Position numbers and translations under genes: made by a program. Positions 7,463 through 15,231 of a stretch of 17,822 nucleotides of DNA are shown here, in pieces (position 1 is the first letter of the stretch; every line of letters starts with the position of its first letter). This stretch comes from Clostridia bacterium (GTDB lineage Bacteria > Bacillota > Clostridia > Oscillospirales > Acutalibacteraceae), in assembly GCA_017442445.1 (NCBI GenBank), contig JAFRZS010000203.1, positions 1 through 17,822 on the forward strand, written 5' to 3'. Below the pieces are notes generated by a model. That model did not search any database. It was not told the origin of the DNA and saw only the letters and a list, made by a program, of their open reading frames with translations.

Positions 7463-8697
7463 CAAACCACCCTTTCTTCTAAAATCTGACCGCCTAATTT
7501 TTTGAAATCTTCAAAAAATGTAGGATATGATTTATTTATTGCATTTTCATCTATAATAGTGACCTCGTTTTTTGATATCAGAGATGCTATTGCCGCTGAC
7601 ATGGCAATTCTGTGGTCATTATATGAATTAACCTTACCGCCTGAGAGATGGCCTTTTGAGTGAATTATCATACCGTCAGGTAATTCTTCAACATCAGCGC
7701 CGAGGTTTTTAAGCATTTCAGCAATTGTTGAAAGTCGGTCACTTTCTTTAAGACGGAGTCTTTCTGCGTTTATGATTTTTGTGTCGCCTTCTGCTTTACA
7801 CGCGACAACCGATAAAACAGGTATAAGGTCAGGAATTTGTGAAGCATCAATTGTGATACCCTTCATCTGCGCGGGGGATATTTTTGTACCCTCAACCTTT
7901 GCACCGAACTGTGAAAGAATTGATAAAATCTCCTTATCTCCCTGAAGTGAATTTATATTCAAGCCTTCAACCTCAACACTATCTGATACAGCACCTGCAC
8001 AAAGGAAGAATGCCGCATTTGACCAGTCACCCTCTACCGAATATTCGCCTTTTGATTTGTAGGTCTGATTGCCTGATGTAAAATAATCAATTTCAACCGA
8101 AAAAAGCTTCATGGCATCTAAGGTCATATCAACATATTTTTTTGATTGAAATTCACCTTTTATCGTTATTGAAGATTTTCCGTCAAGAAGCGGCAGTGCA
8201 AACAACAGACCGCTTATAAACTGTGAACTGACACCGCCGTCAATTATAAAATCGGAAGGTCTGAGCTTTCCTTTGACCGTCAGGGGAAAAGCTCCCTGAG
8301 GAGAGAGAATACAACCGTTTCTTTCAAGCTCCTCATACAAAGGGGAGAGTGGTCTGTCTTTGAGTCTGCCTTTTCCGATAAAGCTTGAATCGGCACCCAA
8401 AGCAGCGGCAACGGGTAATAAAAACCTTAAGGTCGAACCGCTTTCGCCACAATCGAGGACAGCGTTTTTATTAACTTCTTTAATCGGTAAAACATCAAAA
8501 ACTCCGTCGGAAAATTTTATATCGGCGCCTAAAGAATTAAGACACCTGACAGTAGCTTCAATATCACTGTTGAGAGTGGAGCATTTGATTTTTGTAGCCT
8601 TGTCGGAAAGTGCGGCACAAATAAGAAGCCTGTGTGCTACTGATTTTGAAGCGATTGAAGAAATTTTTCCGCAAAGCTTTGAGGGTTTTATAATCAT
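7462..8697 (-). CDS. aroA: 3-phosphoshikimate 1-carboxyvinyltransferase (EPSP synthase)
   Basis: Transfers enolpyruvyl from PEP to shikimate-3-phosphate. The 411-residue protein carries SKSVAHR (K18, S19, R23), CGESGSTLRF at 83-92, SSQFISGLL, GDWSNAAFFL, IPDLIPVL, RLRLKESDRL and YNDHRIAM, covering the substrate-binding and catalytic positions of the family. The PEP-site motif differs from the E. coli type NAGTAMRP: glycine (G87) and arginine (R91) are kept, Thr97 corresponds to S88 and Pro101 to F92. The start overlaps the aroB stop by four bases (ATGA). Assignment is secure; inhibitor behaviour cannot be deduced. Confidence 0.96.
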   Translation of the reverse strand: MIIKPSKLCGKISSIASKSVAHRLLICAALSDKATKIKCSTLNSDIEATVRCLNSLGADIKFSDGVFDVLPIKEVNKNAVLDCGESGSTLRFLLPVAAALGADSSFIGKGRLKDRPLSPLYEELERNGCILSPQGAFPLTVKGKLRPSDFIIDGGVSSQFISGLLFALPLLDGKSSITIKGEFQSKKYVDMTLDAMKLFSVEIDYFTSGNQTYKSKGEYSVEGDWSNAAFFLCAGAVSDSVEVEGLNINSLQGDKEILSILSQFGAKVEGTKISPAQMKGITIDASQIPDLIPVLSVVACKAEGDTKIINAERLRLKESDRLSTIAEMLKNLGADVEELPDGMIIHSKGHLSGGKVNSYNDHRIAMSAAIASLISKNEVTIIDENAINKSYPTFFEDFKKLGGQILEERVV

Positions 8698-9734
8698 TGA
8701 TTTGACACACCCTTATCAATTATGTTCTTTAAGGTTTCCATGGAAATTGTTTTCAAAATACAGTTTCCGATTGTTGTCGGAATGGCAACTGTGATATCCG
8801 AGCTTCCGCGTTTTTTATCTGTCTGAGTAATCTTATAAATATCGTCGCTTGAATAGTCGCACTTTGTCGGAAGCTCATAGAGTTTCAACATATCTGTGAT
8901 AGCATCACGGCATTCACTTTCTGTCAGGCAGGTGTTTGAAATGATAGCCATTCCGATGGCGACTGCCTTGCCGTGAGAAATTTTAAAATCGGATAATTTT
9001 TCAATTGCATGACCGACCGTGTGACCAAGATTCAAAACCTGGCGTCTGCCTGTATCGTGTTCATCTTCACAGACAACATCACGCTTTATTTCAATACATC
9101 GGGCGATAATATCTGAGGTTATTTTCTTTTCTTTAAGCTTTTCAAAAAGCTTTTCGTCACCAAGTATAGCAGTTTTGATTACCTCCGCGCAACCGTCTTT
9201 AAATACTTCATCGGGAAGTGTTTTCAGAACAGTTGGGTCACAGCACACGAGGTATGGCTGATAGAAAGCACCTGCAAGATTTTTACCTGCATCAAGATTT
9301 ATAGCAGTTTTACCGCCGACGGATGAATCAACACAGGCTAAAAGAGTGGTCGGAATCTGAATGAATTTCACACCTCTTAAATAAGATGCGGCACAAAAAC
9401 CTGTTAAATCTCCGACAACACCGCCGCCGAGTGCAAAAAACACATCGCTTCTTGAAAGGTGATTTTCAGCGGCAAAATTTAAAATCTTAATAAAGTTATC
9501 GGCATTCTTTGAGGCTTCTCCGGCTTCGATAACATATTTGATGACATTAAAGCCTTCTTTTTTCAGAGAGTCGGTAAGTCTTTGTGCATACAGCGGTTCA
9601 ACATTGGTATCCGTAATAATTAAAGCCTTGCAGATACCGACAGCCTTCTTTGCTAATTTTCCGATATCATCAAAAATTCCTTCACCGATGATTACATCAT
9701 ATTTCCTTGAAGCATTAACTCTTACAACTGTCAT
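8694..9734 (-). CDS. aroB: 3-dehydroquinate synthase
   Basis: Converts DAHP to 3-dehydroquinate using NAD and a divalent metal, step 2 of the pathway. At 346 residues it has typical length. Visible are the NAD loop GGGVVGDLTGF at 103-113, IPTTLLACVDSSVGGKTAIN at 127-146, and metal ligands E184 (CAEVIK), H238 (NLGHTVGHAIE) and H254 (SHGKAVAIGM). ATG at 9734 follows the aroF stop by 20 nt and has AAAGGACT upstream. It overlaps aroA by four bases. Confidence 0.97.
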   Translation of the reverse strand: MTVVRVNASRKYDVIIGEGIFDDIGKLAKKAVGICKALIITDTNVEPLYAQRLTDSLKKEGFNVIKYVIEAGEASKNADNFIKILNFAAENHLSRSDVFFALGGGVVGDLTGFCAASYLRGVKFIQIPTTLLACVDSSVGGKTAINLDAGKNLAGAFYQPYLVCCDPTVLKTLPDEVFKDGCAEVIKTAILGDEKLFEKLKEKKITSDIIARCIEIKRDVVCEDEHDTGRRQVLNLGHTVGHAIEKLSDFKISHGKAVAIGMAIISNTCLTESECRDAITDMLKLYELPTKCDYSSDDIYKITQTDKKRGSSDITVAIPTTIGNCILKTISMETLKNIIDKGVSNQ

Positions 9735-9754
9735 TACAATCAGTCCTTTGAAAA

Positions 9755-10762
9755 TTAGTTTTCGTTGAGTGCGTTGAGAATTTTTCTTACATTCTTTGTT
9801 AAATCGTCAAACTGTGCGGGAGTGAGAGATTGCGCACCGTCGCAGAGAGCTTTTGAGGGATTATTATGAACTTCGATCATAAGTCCGTCTGCACCAGCCG
9901 CAGCTGCCGCCATAGCCATGGGCTTTACGAGTCTTGACATACCGCCCGCATGACTCGGGTCAATGATTACAGGAAGATGTGAGAGTTCTTTTAAAACTGT
10001 TACTGCCTGAATGTCAAGAGTATTTCTTGTATATGTTTCAAAGGTACGGATACCTCTTTCGCAAAGGATAATATTTTCATTACCGCCGGACATGATATAT
10101 TCAGCACTCATAAGAAGCTCTTTGTATGTATTTGCAAGTCCTCTTTTTAAAAGAATAGGCTTATTTGTTCTGCCGAGTTCCTTGAGCATATCAAAGTTCT
10201 GCATATTTCTTGCGCCGACCTGAATTACATCAACATTTTCAAATAAAGGAAGATGTGCGGCACTCATGATTTCTGTTACGATAGGCATACCTGTTTTTTC
10301 TTTTGCTTCAAGTAAAATTTCAATACCCTCAGCCTTGAGTCCCTGGAAATCATAGGGAGAAGTACGGGGCTTGAAAGCACCGCCTCTTAAGAAATTCGCA
10401 CCTGACTTATGTACACCTTCTGCAATTTCCAAAACCTGATCGTGACTTTCAACCGAGCAGGGACCTGCAATAAACTGGAAATTACCTCCGCCGATTTTGT
10501 GATCTGCGATGTCAATAACCGTGTCTTCGGGATGGAATTTACGGTTTGCGTTTTTGAAAGGTTCACTTACACGCATAACACTTTCAACAATCTCAAGACC
10601 TTCGAGCAGGTGTTCATCTACCGATGCAGTATCACCTATAAGACCTAAAACTGTTGAAAATTCACCTTCTGAGATGTGTACACCGACCTTCTGACTTTCT
10701 AACCATTCAATAAGGTTTTCCACCTGGGTTTTCGGGCTTTCTTTTTTCAATACGACAATCAT
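9755..10762 (-). CDS. aroF: 3-deoxy-7-phosphoheptulonate (DAHP) synthase, type I beta with N-terminal ferredoxin-like domain
   Basis: Condenses PEP and erythrose-4-phosphate, the committed step. The 335 residues align in layout with the Thermotoga-type enzyme. Residues 1 to about 70 are a ferredoxin-like regulatory domain, which binds Phe or Tyr in the Thermotoga enzyme. Residues about 85-335 form the barrel with metal ligands C102 (AGPCSVES), H271 (DPSHAGG), E297 (MIEVHNNP) and D308 (CDGAQSL), and GGAFKPRTSPY at 127-137. As first gene of the operon it is preceded by AGGAGG directly after an attenuator terminator. The gene is thus probably controlled by aromatic amino acids at two levels: enzyme feedback (inferred) and leader attenuation. 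Confidence 0.96.
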   Translation of the reverse strand: MIVVLKKESPKTQVENLIEWLESQKVGVHISEGEFSTVLGLIGDTASVDEHLLEGLEIVESVMRVSEPFKNANRKFHPEDTVIDIADHKIGGGNFQFIAGPCSVESHDQVLEIAEGVHKSGANFLRGGAFKPRTSPYDFQGLKAEGIEILLEAKEKTGMPIVTEIMSAAHLPLFENVDVIQVGARNMQNFDMLKELGRTNKPILLKRGLANTYKELLMSAEYIMSGGNENIILCERGIRTFETYTRNTLDIQAVTVLKELSHLPVIIDPSHAGGMSRLVKPMAMAAAAAGADGLMIEVHNNPSKALCDGAQSLTPAQFDDLTKNVRKILNALNEN

Positions 10763-10775
10763 AATTCTTCCTCCT

Positions 10776-10819
10776 AAAAAAATAAGGGTTCCGCTGTGAG
10801 TTATCTCACTGCGGAACCC
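10776..10819 (-). terminator. Attenuator terminator in the aro operon leader
   Basis: On the minus strand GGGTTCCGC (10811-10819) pairs with GCGGAACCC (10786-10794), and an inner GTGAG/CTCAC stem follows after an A-A mismatch, closing on an ATAA loop. It is followed by TTATTTTTTT (10776-10785) and immediately by the aroF AGGAGG site. It is a strong intrinsic terminator placed between promoter and first gene, so read-through must be controlled for the operon to be expressed. Confidence 0.9.
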
Positions 10820-10928
10820 ATTTGATTACATGATAAAAAGTGTATGTGTTCATTTAATTGCAGCAAAACTAACTCTTACATTATTTCTGAAAATAAAGTA
10901 AAAGTAAAAATAAAAAGCTGCAAATAAA
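10798..10928 (-). promoter_or_regulatory. Mutually exclusive pause hairpin and antiterminator in the aro leader
   Basis: Region 1 (10917-10928) pairs with 10853-10864: seven base pairs TTGCAGC/GCTGCAA, one mismatch, then four A-T pairs, enclosing the Phe/Tyr codons. Region 2 (10860-10875) pairs with region 3 (10798-10812): GAGTTA/TAACTC, one bulged G, then nine pairs including three G-U, 15 pairs in all. Bases 10860-10864 are shared by the first two structures, and 10798-10812 are shared by the antiterminator and the terminator stem. This is the 1:2, 2:3, 3:4 logic of trp/pheA attenuators. Pairings were found by eye. Confidence 0.75.
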
Positions 10929-10939
10929 AATACGAACAT
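10850..10939 (-). CDS. Phe/Tyr-rich attenuation leader peptide of the aro operon
   Basis: A 29-residue ORF on the minus strand, ATG at 10937-10939 and TGA at 10850-10852, with AGAGGT ten bases before the start and about 25 nt from the predicted transcript start. It holds nine Phe and three Tyr codons. The core FYFYFYFIF occupies residues 9-17, and there is no Trp. Such composition is typical of leader peptides such as PheL of enterobacteria. The stop codon lies about 30 nt before the terminator hairpin. The aromatic run sits between regions 1 and 2 of the attenuator, so a ribosome stalled for charged tRNA-Phe or tRNA-Tyr would mask region 1 and leave region 2 free. The peptide itself probably has no further role. 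A chance AT-rich ORF is unlikely given the alternation of Phe and Tyr, the ribosome site and the RNA structures. Confidence 0.85.
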   Translation of the reverse strand: MFVFLFAAFYFYFYFIFRNNVRVSFAAIK

Positions 10940-10965
10940 TGATAAACTACCTCTTGAAAACTTTT

Positions 10966-11090
10966 TTTACATTATAGCACTGCAAAAAAATGATGTCAAG
11001 AGATTTTTTAAATAAATTTTTATTGAATATTTTTTATTTTCAATACAAATAATTAAGTTAAAAGCAATACGAAAAAAGGATGATAAAGTT
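10966..11090. other. Divergent intergenic region between aro and mal-type operons
   Basis: AT-rich DNA holding the aro promoter on the minus strand and the start region of the sugar operon on the plus strand. No strong plus-strand promoter stands out; TTGAAT (11023-11028) with TACAAA (11044-11049) is a weak candidate with a 15-bp spacer. An inverted repeat ATTGAA-N11-TTCAAT (11022-11044) overlaps it and might be an operator or chance. AAAGGA at 11075-11080 serves the first gene. No CcpA-type cre site was seen. Confidence 0.5.
10971..10999 (-). promoter_or_regulatory. Consensus sigma-A promoter of the aro operon
   Basis: TTGACA (10994-10999 on the complement) and TATAAT (10971-10976) are separated by 17 bp, a perfect match to the housekeeping consensus. 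Predicted start is near 10964, upstream of the leader peptide. A fully consensus promoter fits a system in which expression is limited later, by attenuation. Confidence 0.9.
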
Positions 11091-12425
11091 ATGAAAAAAA
11101 TTCTTTCAATACTGCTGGCGGCAGTAATTATCACACTGAGCTTTGCCGCCTGCAACAGAAATGACAACGGGATAACTGTTATAAGATATCTGAATTTCAA
11201 GCCTGAAATAGCACCTGCATATGAAAAAATAGCAGATGCATATGAAAAGGAAACAGGTGTCCGTGTAATAATTGATACTGCGGCAAATAACACCTATGAG
11301 CAGACACTTACAGCGAAAATGGCGACAGCCGAAGCACCGACATTATTTCAGATAAACGGGCCTAAAGGATATGCCAACTGGAAGGACTACTGTGCAGACC
11401 TCACTGATTCAGAATTATATAAGCACCTGACAGATAAAGCACTTGCAATAAAATCTGACGGCAAGGTTTACGGAATCCCTTATGTCGTTGAAGGCTACGG
11501 AATTATTTATAATTCTGAGATTACTGACAAATATTTCACACTGCCCGAAAAAGCTACAGAGATTGACTCAATGGACGAAATTGACAGTTTTGAAAAGCTC
11601 AAAGCAGTTGTTGAAGATATGCAGAAGAATAAAGAAAAGCTTGGTATTGACGGAGTTTTTGCGTCCACCTCATTAAAAACGGGCGAGGATTGGAGATGGC
11701 AGACACACCTTGCAAACATTCCGTTATATTATGAATTTAAAAGTAAAAATACCGACCTTACCTCAGATGCTACCAAAACAATAGATTTTACCTTCTCAAA
11801 GAATTACAGAAATATTTTTGATTTGTATATCAATAATTCAACAGTATCACCCAAACAGCTCGGAACAAAAATTGTTGAAGATTCAATGGCTGAGTTTGCA
11901 CTCGGAAAATGTGCCATGGTACAAAACGGAAACTGGGCATGGGAGCAGATCAACGGTATTGAAGGCAATAAGGTAAAGAGTCAGAATATCAAGTATCTGC
12001 CGATTTATACAGGTGTTGAAGGCGAAGAGAAACAAGGTCTTTGTATAGGTACTGAGAACTATATCTGTGTAAATTCAAAGGCTGATGAAAAAGAACAACA
12101 AGCGGCAAAGGATTTCATTTATTGGATGTATTCAAGTGATGCGGGTAAGAAATATGTGACCGAAGACTTAGGCTTTATCGCGCCCTTTGACACATTCGAT
12201 GACAGCGAAAAACCCGATGACCCGTTGGCACAGGAAATTATTCGTTGGATGGAAAAAGACGAGATTACCACTATTGATTGGAATTTCACAATTTTCCCGA
12301 GTCAGAATTTCAAAGAAGACTTCGGCTCTGCACTCTTGCAATATGCACAGGGCACAAAGGATTGGAACTATGTAGAAAAAACTGTAGTTGATAAATGGAA
12401 AAGCGAAAGCGAAGCCGCACAGTAA
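11091..12425 (+). CDS. ABC transporter sugar-binding lipoprotein (maltodextrin-type)
   Basis: A 444-residue extracellular solute-binding protein. The N-terminus has a lipoprotein signal: KK, a hydrophobic stretch at 4-20 and a lipobox SFAAC with C21 as the lipidated residue. The body has family 1 sugar-binding features (AYEKIADAYEKETGVRV, APTLFQINGP, GIPYVVEGYGIIYN, WNWAWEQI-like region, C-terminal WIYSSDAGKKYV-type segment). It should capture a sugar outside the membrane for the two permeases that follow. Malto-oligosaccharide is inferred from MalQ and phosphorylase genes in the same operon, not from the binding site. AAAGGA ten bases upstream supports the ATG. The permease gene starts 23 nt after the stop. 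Confidence 0.9.
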   Translation: MKKILSILLAAVIITLSFAACNRNDNGITVIRYLNFKPEIAPAYEKIADAYEKETGVRVIIDTAANNTYEQTLTAKMATAEAPTLFQINGPKGYANWKDYCADLTDSELYKHLTDKALAIKSDGKVYGIPYVVEGYGIIYNSEITDKYFTLPEKATEIDSMDEIDSFEKLKAVVEDMQKNKEKLGIDGVFASTSLKTGEDWRWQTHLANIPLYYEFKSKNTDLTSDATKTIDFTFSKNYRNIFDLYINNSTVSPKQLGTKIVEDSMAEFALGKCAMVQNGNWAWEQINGIEGNKVKSQNIKYLPIYTGVEGEEKQGLCIGTENYICVNSKADEKEQQAAKDFIYWMYSSDAGKKYVTEDLGFIAPFDTFDDSEKPDDPLAQEIIRWMEKDEITTIDWNFTIFPSQNFKEDFGSALLQYAQGTKDWNYVEKTVVDKWKSESEAAQ

Positions 12426-12448
12426 AAGAATGAAAGGAGGTTTGTAAA

Positions 12449-13294
12449 ATGCAGAAAACATTGAAGAAATATTTGCCGATATTTGTACTTCCTACGGGAG
12501 TGGCATTTGCAATCTCCTTTCTTATCCCGTTTGTAATGGGATTATATCTGTCATTTACAAAATTCACAACAGTTACAAATACGGAATGGGTGGGATTTTC
12601 AAACTATATAAGAGCTTTTACCGCCGATGATAATTTTGTGAATGCATTAAAGTTTACAGTCAAATTCACTATTGTATCAATAATAACAATAAATGTATTT
12701 GCGTTCATTCTTGCATTGTTACTGACAAAATCAATGAAAGGGACAAACCTTTTCAGAACGGTATTTTTTATGCCGAACTTAATCGGCGGAATAGTTCTTG
12801 GATATATCTGGAATTTGCTTATAAACGGAGTTTTGGCATATTTCTCAGTTGATATAACCTATGATGCAAAGTACGGCTTCTGGGGACTTGTAATACTGAT
12901 GAACTGGCAGTTAATAGGTTATATGATGGTAATTTATATTGCAGGACTTCAGAACATTCCCAATGACTTAAAGGAAGCGGCGGCGATTGACGGAGCGACA
13001 AACAGACAGACACTTTTTAAAATAACTATTCCGATGGTGATGCCGTCAGTTACGATATGCACATTTTTAACATTGACAAATTCCTTCAAGCTTTTTGACC
13101 AGAATTTAGCATTGACAGCCGGTGCCCCTGCAAAAGAAACGCAGATGTTGGCGCTTGATATATTCAATACCTTTTACGGCAGAACAGGTTGGCAAGGTGT
13201 GGGTCAGGCAAAGGCGGTAATATTTTTTATACTCGTTGCCTTGATTGCGTTTATCCAGCTTCGTCTGACAGGTCGCAGGGAGGTTGAAACCTGA
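12449..13294 (+). CDS. Sugar ABC transporter permease, MalF/UgpA-like
   Basis: A 281-residue integral membrane protein with about six hydrophobic segments, the first at about 8-32. It carries the cytoplasmic EAA loop of importers, E176-AAAIDG-182 followed by a conserved I-P (ITIPMVMP), which contacts the ATPase. It lacks the large periplasmic loop of E. coli MalF and so resembles the shorter Gram-positive MsmF/UgpA form. A strong AAAGGAGG lies at 12433-12440. Its TGA overlaps the ATG of the next permease by one base (TGATG). With the lipoprotein and next gene it forms the membrane channel of a type I sugar importer. Confidence 0.93.
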   Translation: MQKTLKKYLPIFVLPTGVAFAISFLIPFVMGLYLSFTKFTTVTNTEWVGFSNYIRAFTADDNFVNALKFTVKFTIVSIITINVFAFILALLLTKSMKGTNLFRTVFFMPNLIGGIVLGYIWNLLINGVLAYFSVDITYDAKYGFWGLVILMNWQLIGYMMVIYIAGLQNIPNDLKEAAAIDGATNRQTLFKITIPMVMPSVTICTFLTLTNSFKLFDQNLALTAGAPAKETQMLALDIFNTFYGRTGWQGVGQAKAVIFFILVALIAFIQLRLTGRREVET

Positions 13295-14130
13295 TGAAAA
13301 AAACAAAAATATCATCAATACTGACTCCGCCGATTCTCACTGTACTTGCAGTTTTATTTGTAATTCCTATATTACTTGTTTTTATAAATTCCTTCAAATC
13401 AAAGTTTTATATAATCGGAACTCCTTTTGAGTTGCCTGATAAAGAAACATTTGTAGGTCTTTCAAACTATATAAAAGGTCTCAGCACATCAGGATTTTTT
13501 GAGGCGTTTCTGAGGTCTGTTTTTATTACGGTCGGTTCCGTAATTCTTATAGTAATATGCACATCAATGACGGCGTGGTATATAACGAGAGTAAAAACGG
13601 TTTTTACAAAAATGCTTTATTATCTGTTTGTTTTCAGTATGGTAGTGCCTTTTCAGATGGTAATGTACACGATGACCTTTACCGTAACAAGTCTTAATCT
13701 TGATAATCCTGTAGGTATTATTTTTGTGTATCTCGGTTTTGGTGCGGGACTTTCTGTATTTATGCTCAGCGGTTTTGTAAAAAGTGTACCTAACGAAATT
13801 GAAGAAGCCGCCATGATTGACGGTTGCACACCGTTGCAGACTTTTTTCAGAGTGGTATTTCCGATATTAAAACCGACAGCAATTACCGTAGCAATACTCA
13901 ATGCCATGTGGATATGGAATGACTATCTTTTGCCGTATCTCATTTTAGGTACAGGACAGAAAACAGTACCCGTTGCAATTCAGATATCAATGCAGGGGGC
14001 GTACGGCTCGGTTGATTGGGGCGGCTTTATGGCGATGTTAGTTCTGGCAATAATACCGATAATTGTATTCTATCTCAGCTCGCAGAAATATATTATTAAG
14101 GGAGTAGTTGCGGGTGCAGTCAAGGGATAA
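13294..14130 (+). CDS. Sugar ABC transporter permease, MalG/UgpE-like
   Basis: A 278-residue membrane protein with about six hydrophobic helices and an EAA loop at 171-177 (EAAMIDG) followed by VVFPILKP. The N-terminal helix at about 13-33 and a C-terminal YIIKGVVAGAVKG are typical of MalG-like subunits. It is the second half of the heterodimeric channel. The ATG overlaps the preceding stop, with GGGAGG ten bases upstream inside that gene. The ATPase gene follows after 15 nt. Confidence 0.93.
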   Translation: MKKTKISSILTPPILTVLAVLFVIPILLVFINSFKSKFYIIGTPFELPDKETFVGLSNYIKGLSTSGFFEAFLRSVFITVGSVILIVICTSMTAWYITRVKTVFTKMLYYLFVFSMVVPFQMVMYTMTFTVTSLNLDNPVGIIFVYLGFGAGLSVFMLSGFVKSVPNEIEEAAMIDGCTPLQTFFRVVFPILKPTAITVAILNAMWIWNDYLLPYLILGTGQKTVPVAIQISMQGAYGSVDWGGFMAMLVLAIIPIIVFYLSSQKYIIKGVVAGAVKG

Positions 14131-14145
14131 CAGGAGTGAAAAATT

Positions 14146-15231
14146 ATGGCGACAATAACCTTTAAAAATGTTGTAAAAACCTATGAAGACGGAGTGACGG
14201 TAATACCCGACTTGAATCTTGAAATAAAGGACAAGGAATTTATCATATTGGTCGGGCCCTCGGGTTGCGGAAAATCCACAACCCTGAGAATGATTGCAGG
14301 ACTTGAAGAAGTATCAAAGGGTGAGCTTTATATAGGTGACAGGCTTGTAAATAAAGTAGCGCCCAAGGACAGAGATATAGCGATGGTGTTTCAAAGCTAT
14401 GCACTTTATCCGCATATGACAGTTTATAAAAATATGGCATTCGGTCTGACCTTAAGAAAGGTGCCCAAAAAGGTTATTGACGAAAAAGTGCGCGCCGCCG
14501 CCAAAATTCTTGATATAGAAAAGTATCTTAACAGAAAGCCTAAGGCTTTATCGGGAGGTCAGAGGCAGAGAGTGGCACTCGGCAGAGCTATGGTGCGTGA
14601 CCCGGCAGTATTTTTACTTGATGAACCTTTATCGAATCTTGACGCAAAGTTAAGAACAGAAATGCGCAGTCAGATAACAAAGCTTCACCAAAGGCTTCAG
14701 ACAACTTTTGTTTATGTAACTCATGACCAGACGGAAGCTATGACAATGGCAGACAGAATAGTTGTCATGAAGGACGGAATAATCAATCAGGTGGACACAC
14801 CTCAGGAATTATACAATCATCCGTGCAACGTTTTTGTGGCAGGGTTTATTGGTTCTCCGCAGATGAATTTTCTTGAGGGCAGATTAAAAAAGGACGAAAA
14901 AGGTTATTTTGTTAAAATCGGCTACAGCATTATAAGACTTCCTGAAAGAATGAAGCCTTCCGCTTACGAAGAAGAAAGGGTTATTCTCGGCATCAGACCT
15001 GAGGATTTGAACTTAGATAAAAACAACGGCGACAGCATTGAGGTCAAGGTTGAACTTGCTGAAATGATGGGCTCGGAGATATATGTTTATTCAACTTTTG
15101 AGGGTAAAAAGATAATTGCAAGAATTGACTCTTCCGAAAAAATAGAAAACGGCGAAAACATCAGACTGACACTTGATACACAAAAACTCCACATTTTCAA
15201 TGCACAAACGGAGGAATTGATCTGTGATTAA
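14146..15231 (+). CDS. Sugar ABC transporter ATPase, MsmK/UgpC/MalK-like
   Basis: A 361-residue nucleotide-binding subunit energising import. In order: Walker A GPSGCGKST at 37-45, Q-loop Q83, signature LSGGQRQ at 135-141, Walker B FLLDEP with D159 and E160, D-loop NLDAK at 164-168, and H-loop H193. A C-terminal MalK-type TOBE/regulatory domain follows from about 235 (GIRPEDL present). In Firmicutes, ATPases of this group often serve several sugar transporters; here the gene sits inside the operon of its likely partner. AGGAG nine bases upstream supports the ATG. The end overlaps malQ by eight bases. Confidence 0.94.
   Translation: MATITFKNVVKTYEDGVTVIPDLNLEIKDKEFIILVGPSGCGKSTTLRMIAGLEEVSKGELYIGDRLVNKVAPKDRDIAMVFQSYALYPHMTVYKNMAFGLTLRKVPKKVIDEKVRAAAKILDIEKYLNRKPKALSGGQRQRVALGRAMVRDPAVFLLDEPLSNLDAKLRTEMRSQITKLHQRLQTTFVYVTHDQTEAMTMADRIVVMKDGIINQVDTPQELYNHPCNVFVAGFIGSPQMNFLEGRLKKDEKGYFVKIGYSIIRLPERMKPSAYEEERVILGIRPEDLNLDKNNGDSIEVKVELAEMMGSEIYVYSTFEGKKIIARIDSSEKIENGENIRLTLDTQKLHIFNAQTEELICD

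Noticed and set aside
7463..7465. TTG start for aroC one codon upstream
   Set aside because: ATG at 7462 overlaps the aroA stop in TGATG and gives the standard MSPVFG beginning.
10776..10964. T-box riboswitch, suggested by TGGGTTCCGC in the leader terminator
   Set aside because: The leader is only about 190 nt, has no recognisable stem I or specifier loop, and the motif lacks the ACC of UGGNACC. The leader-peptide model explains the region better.
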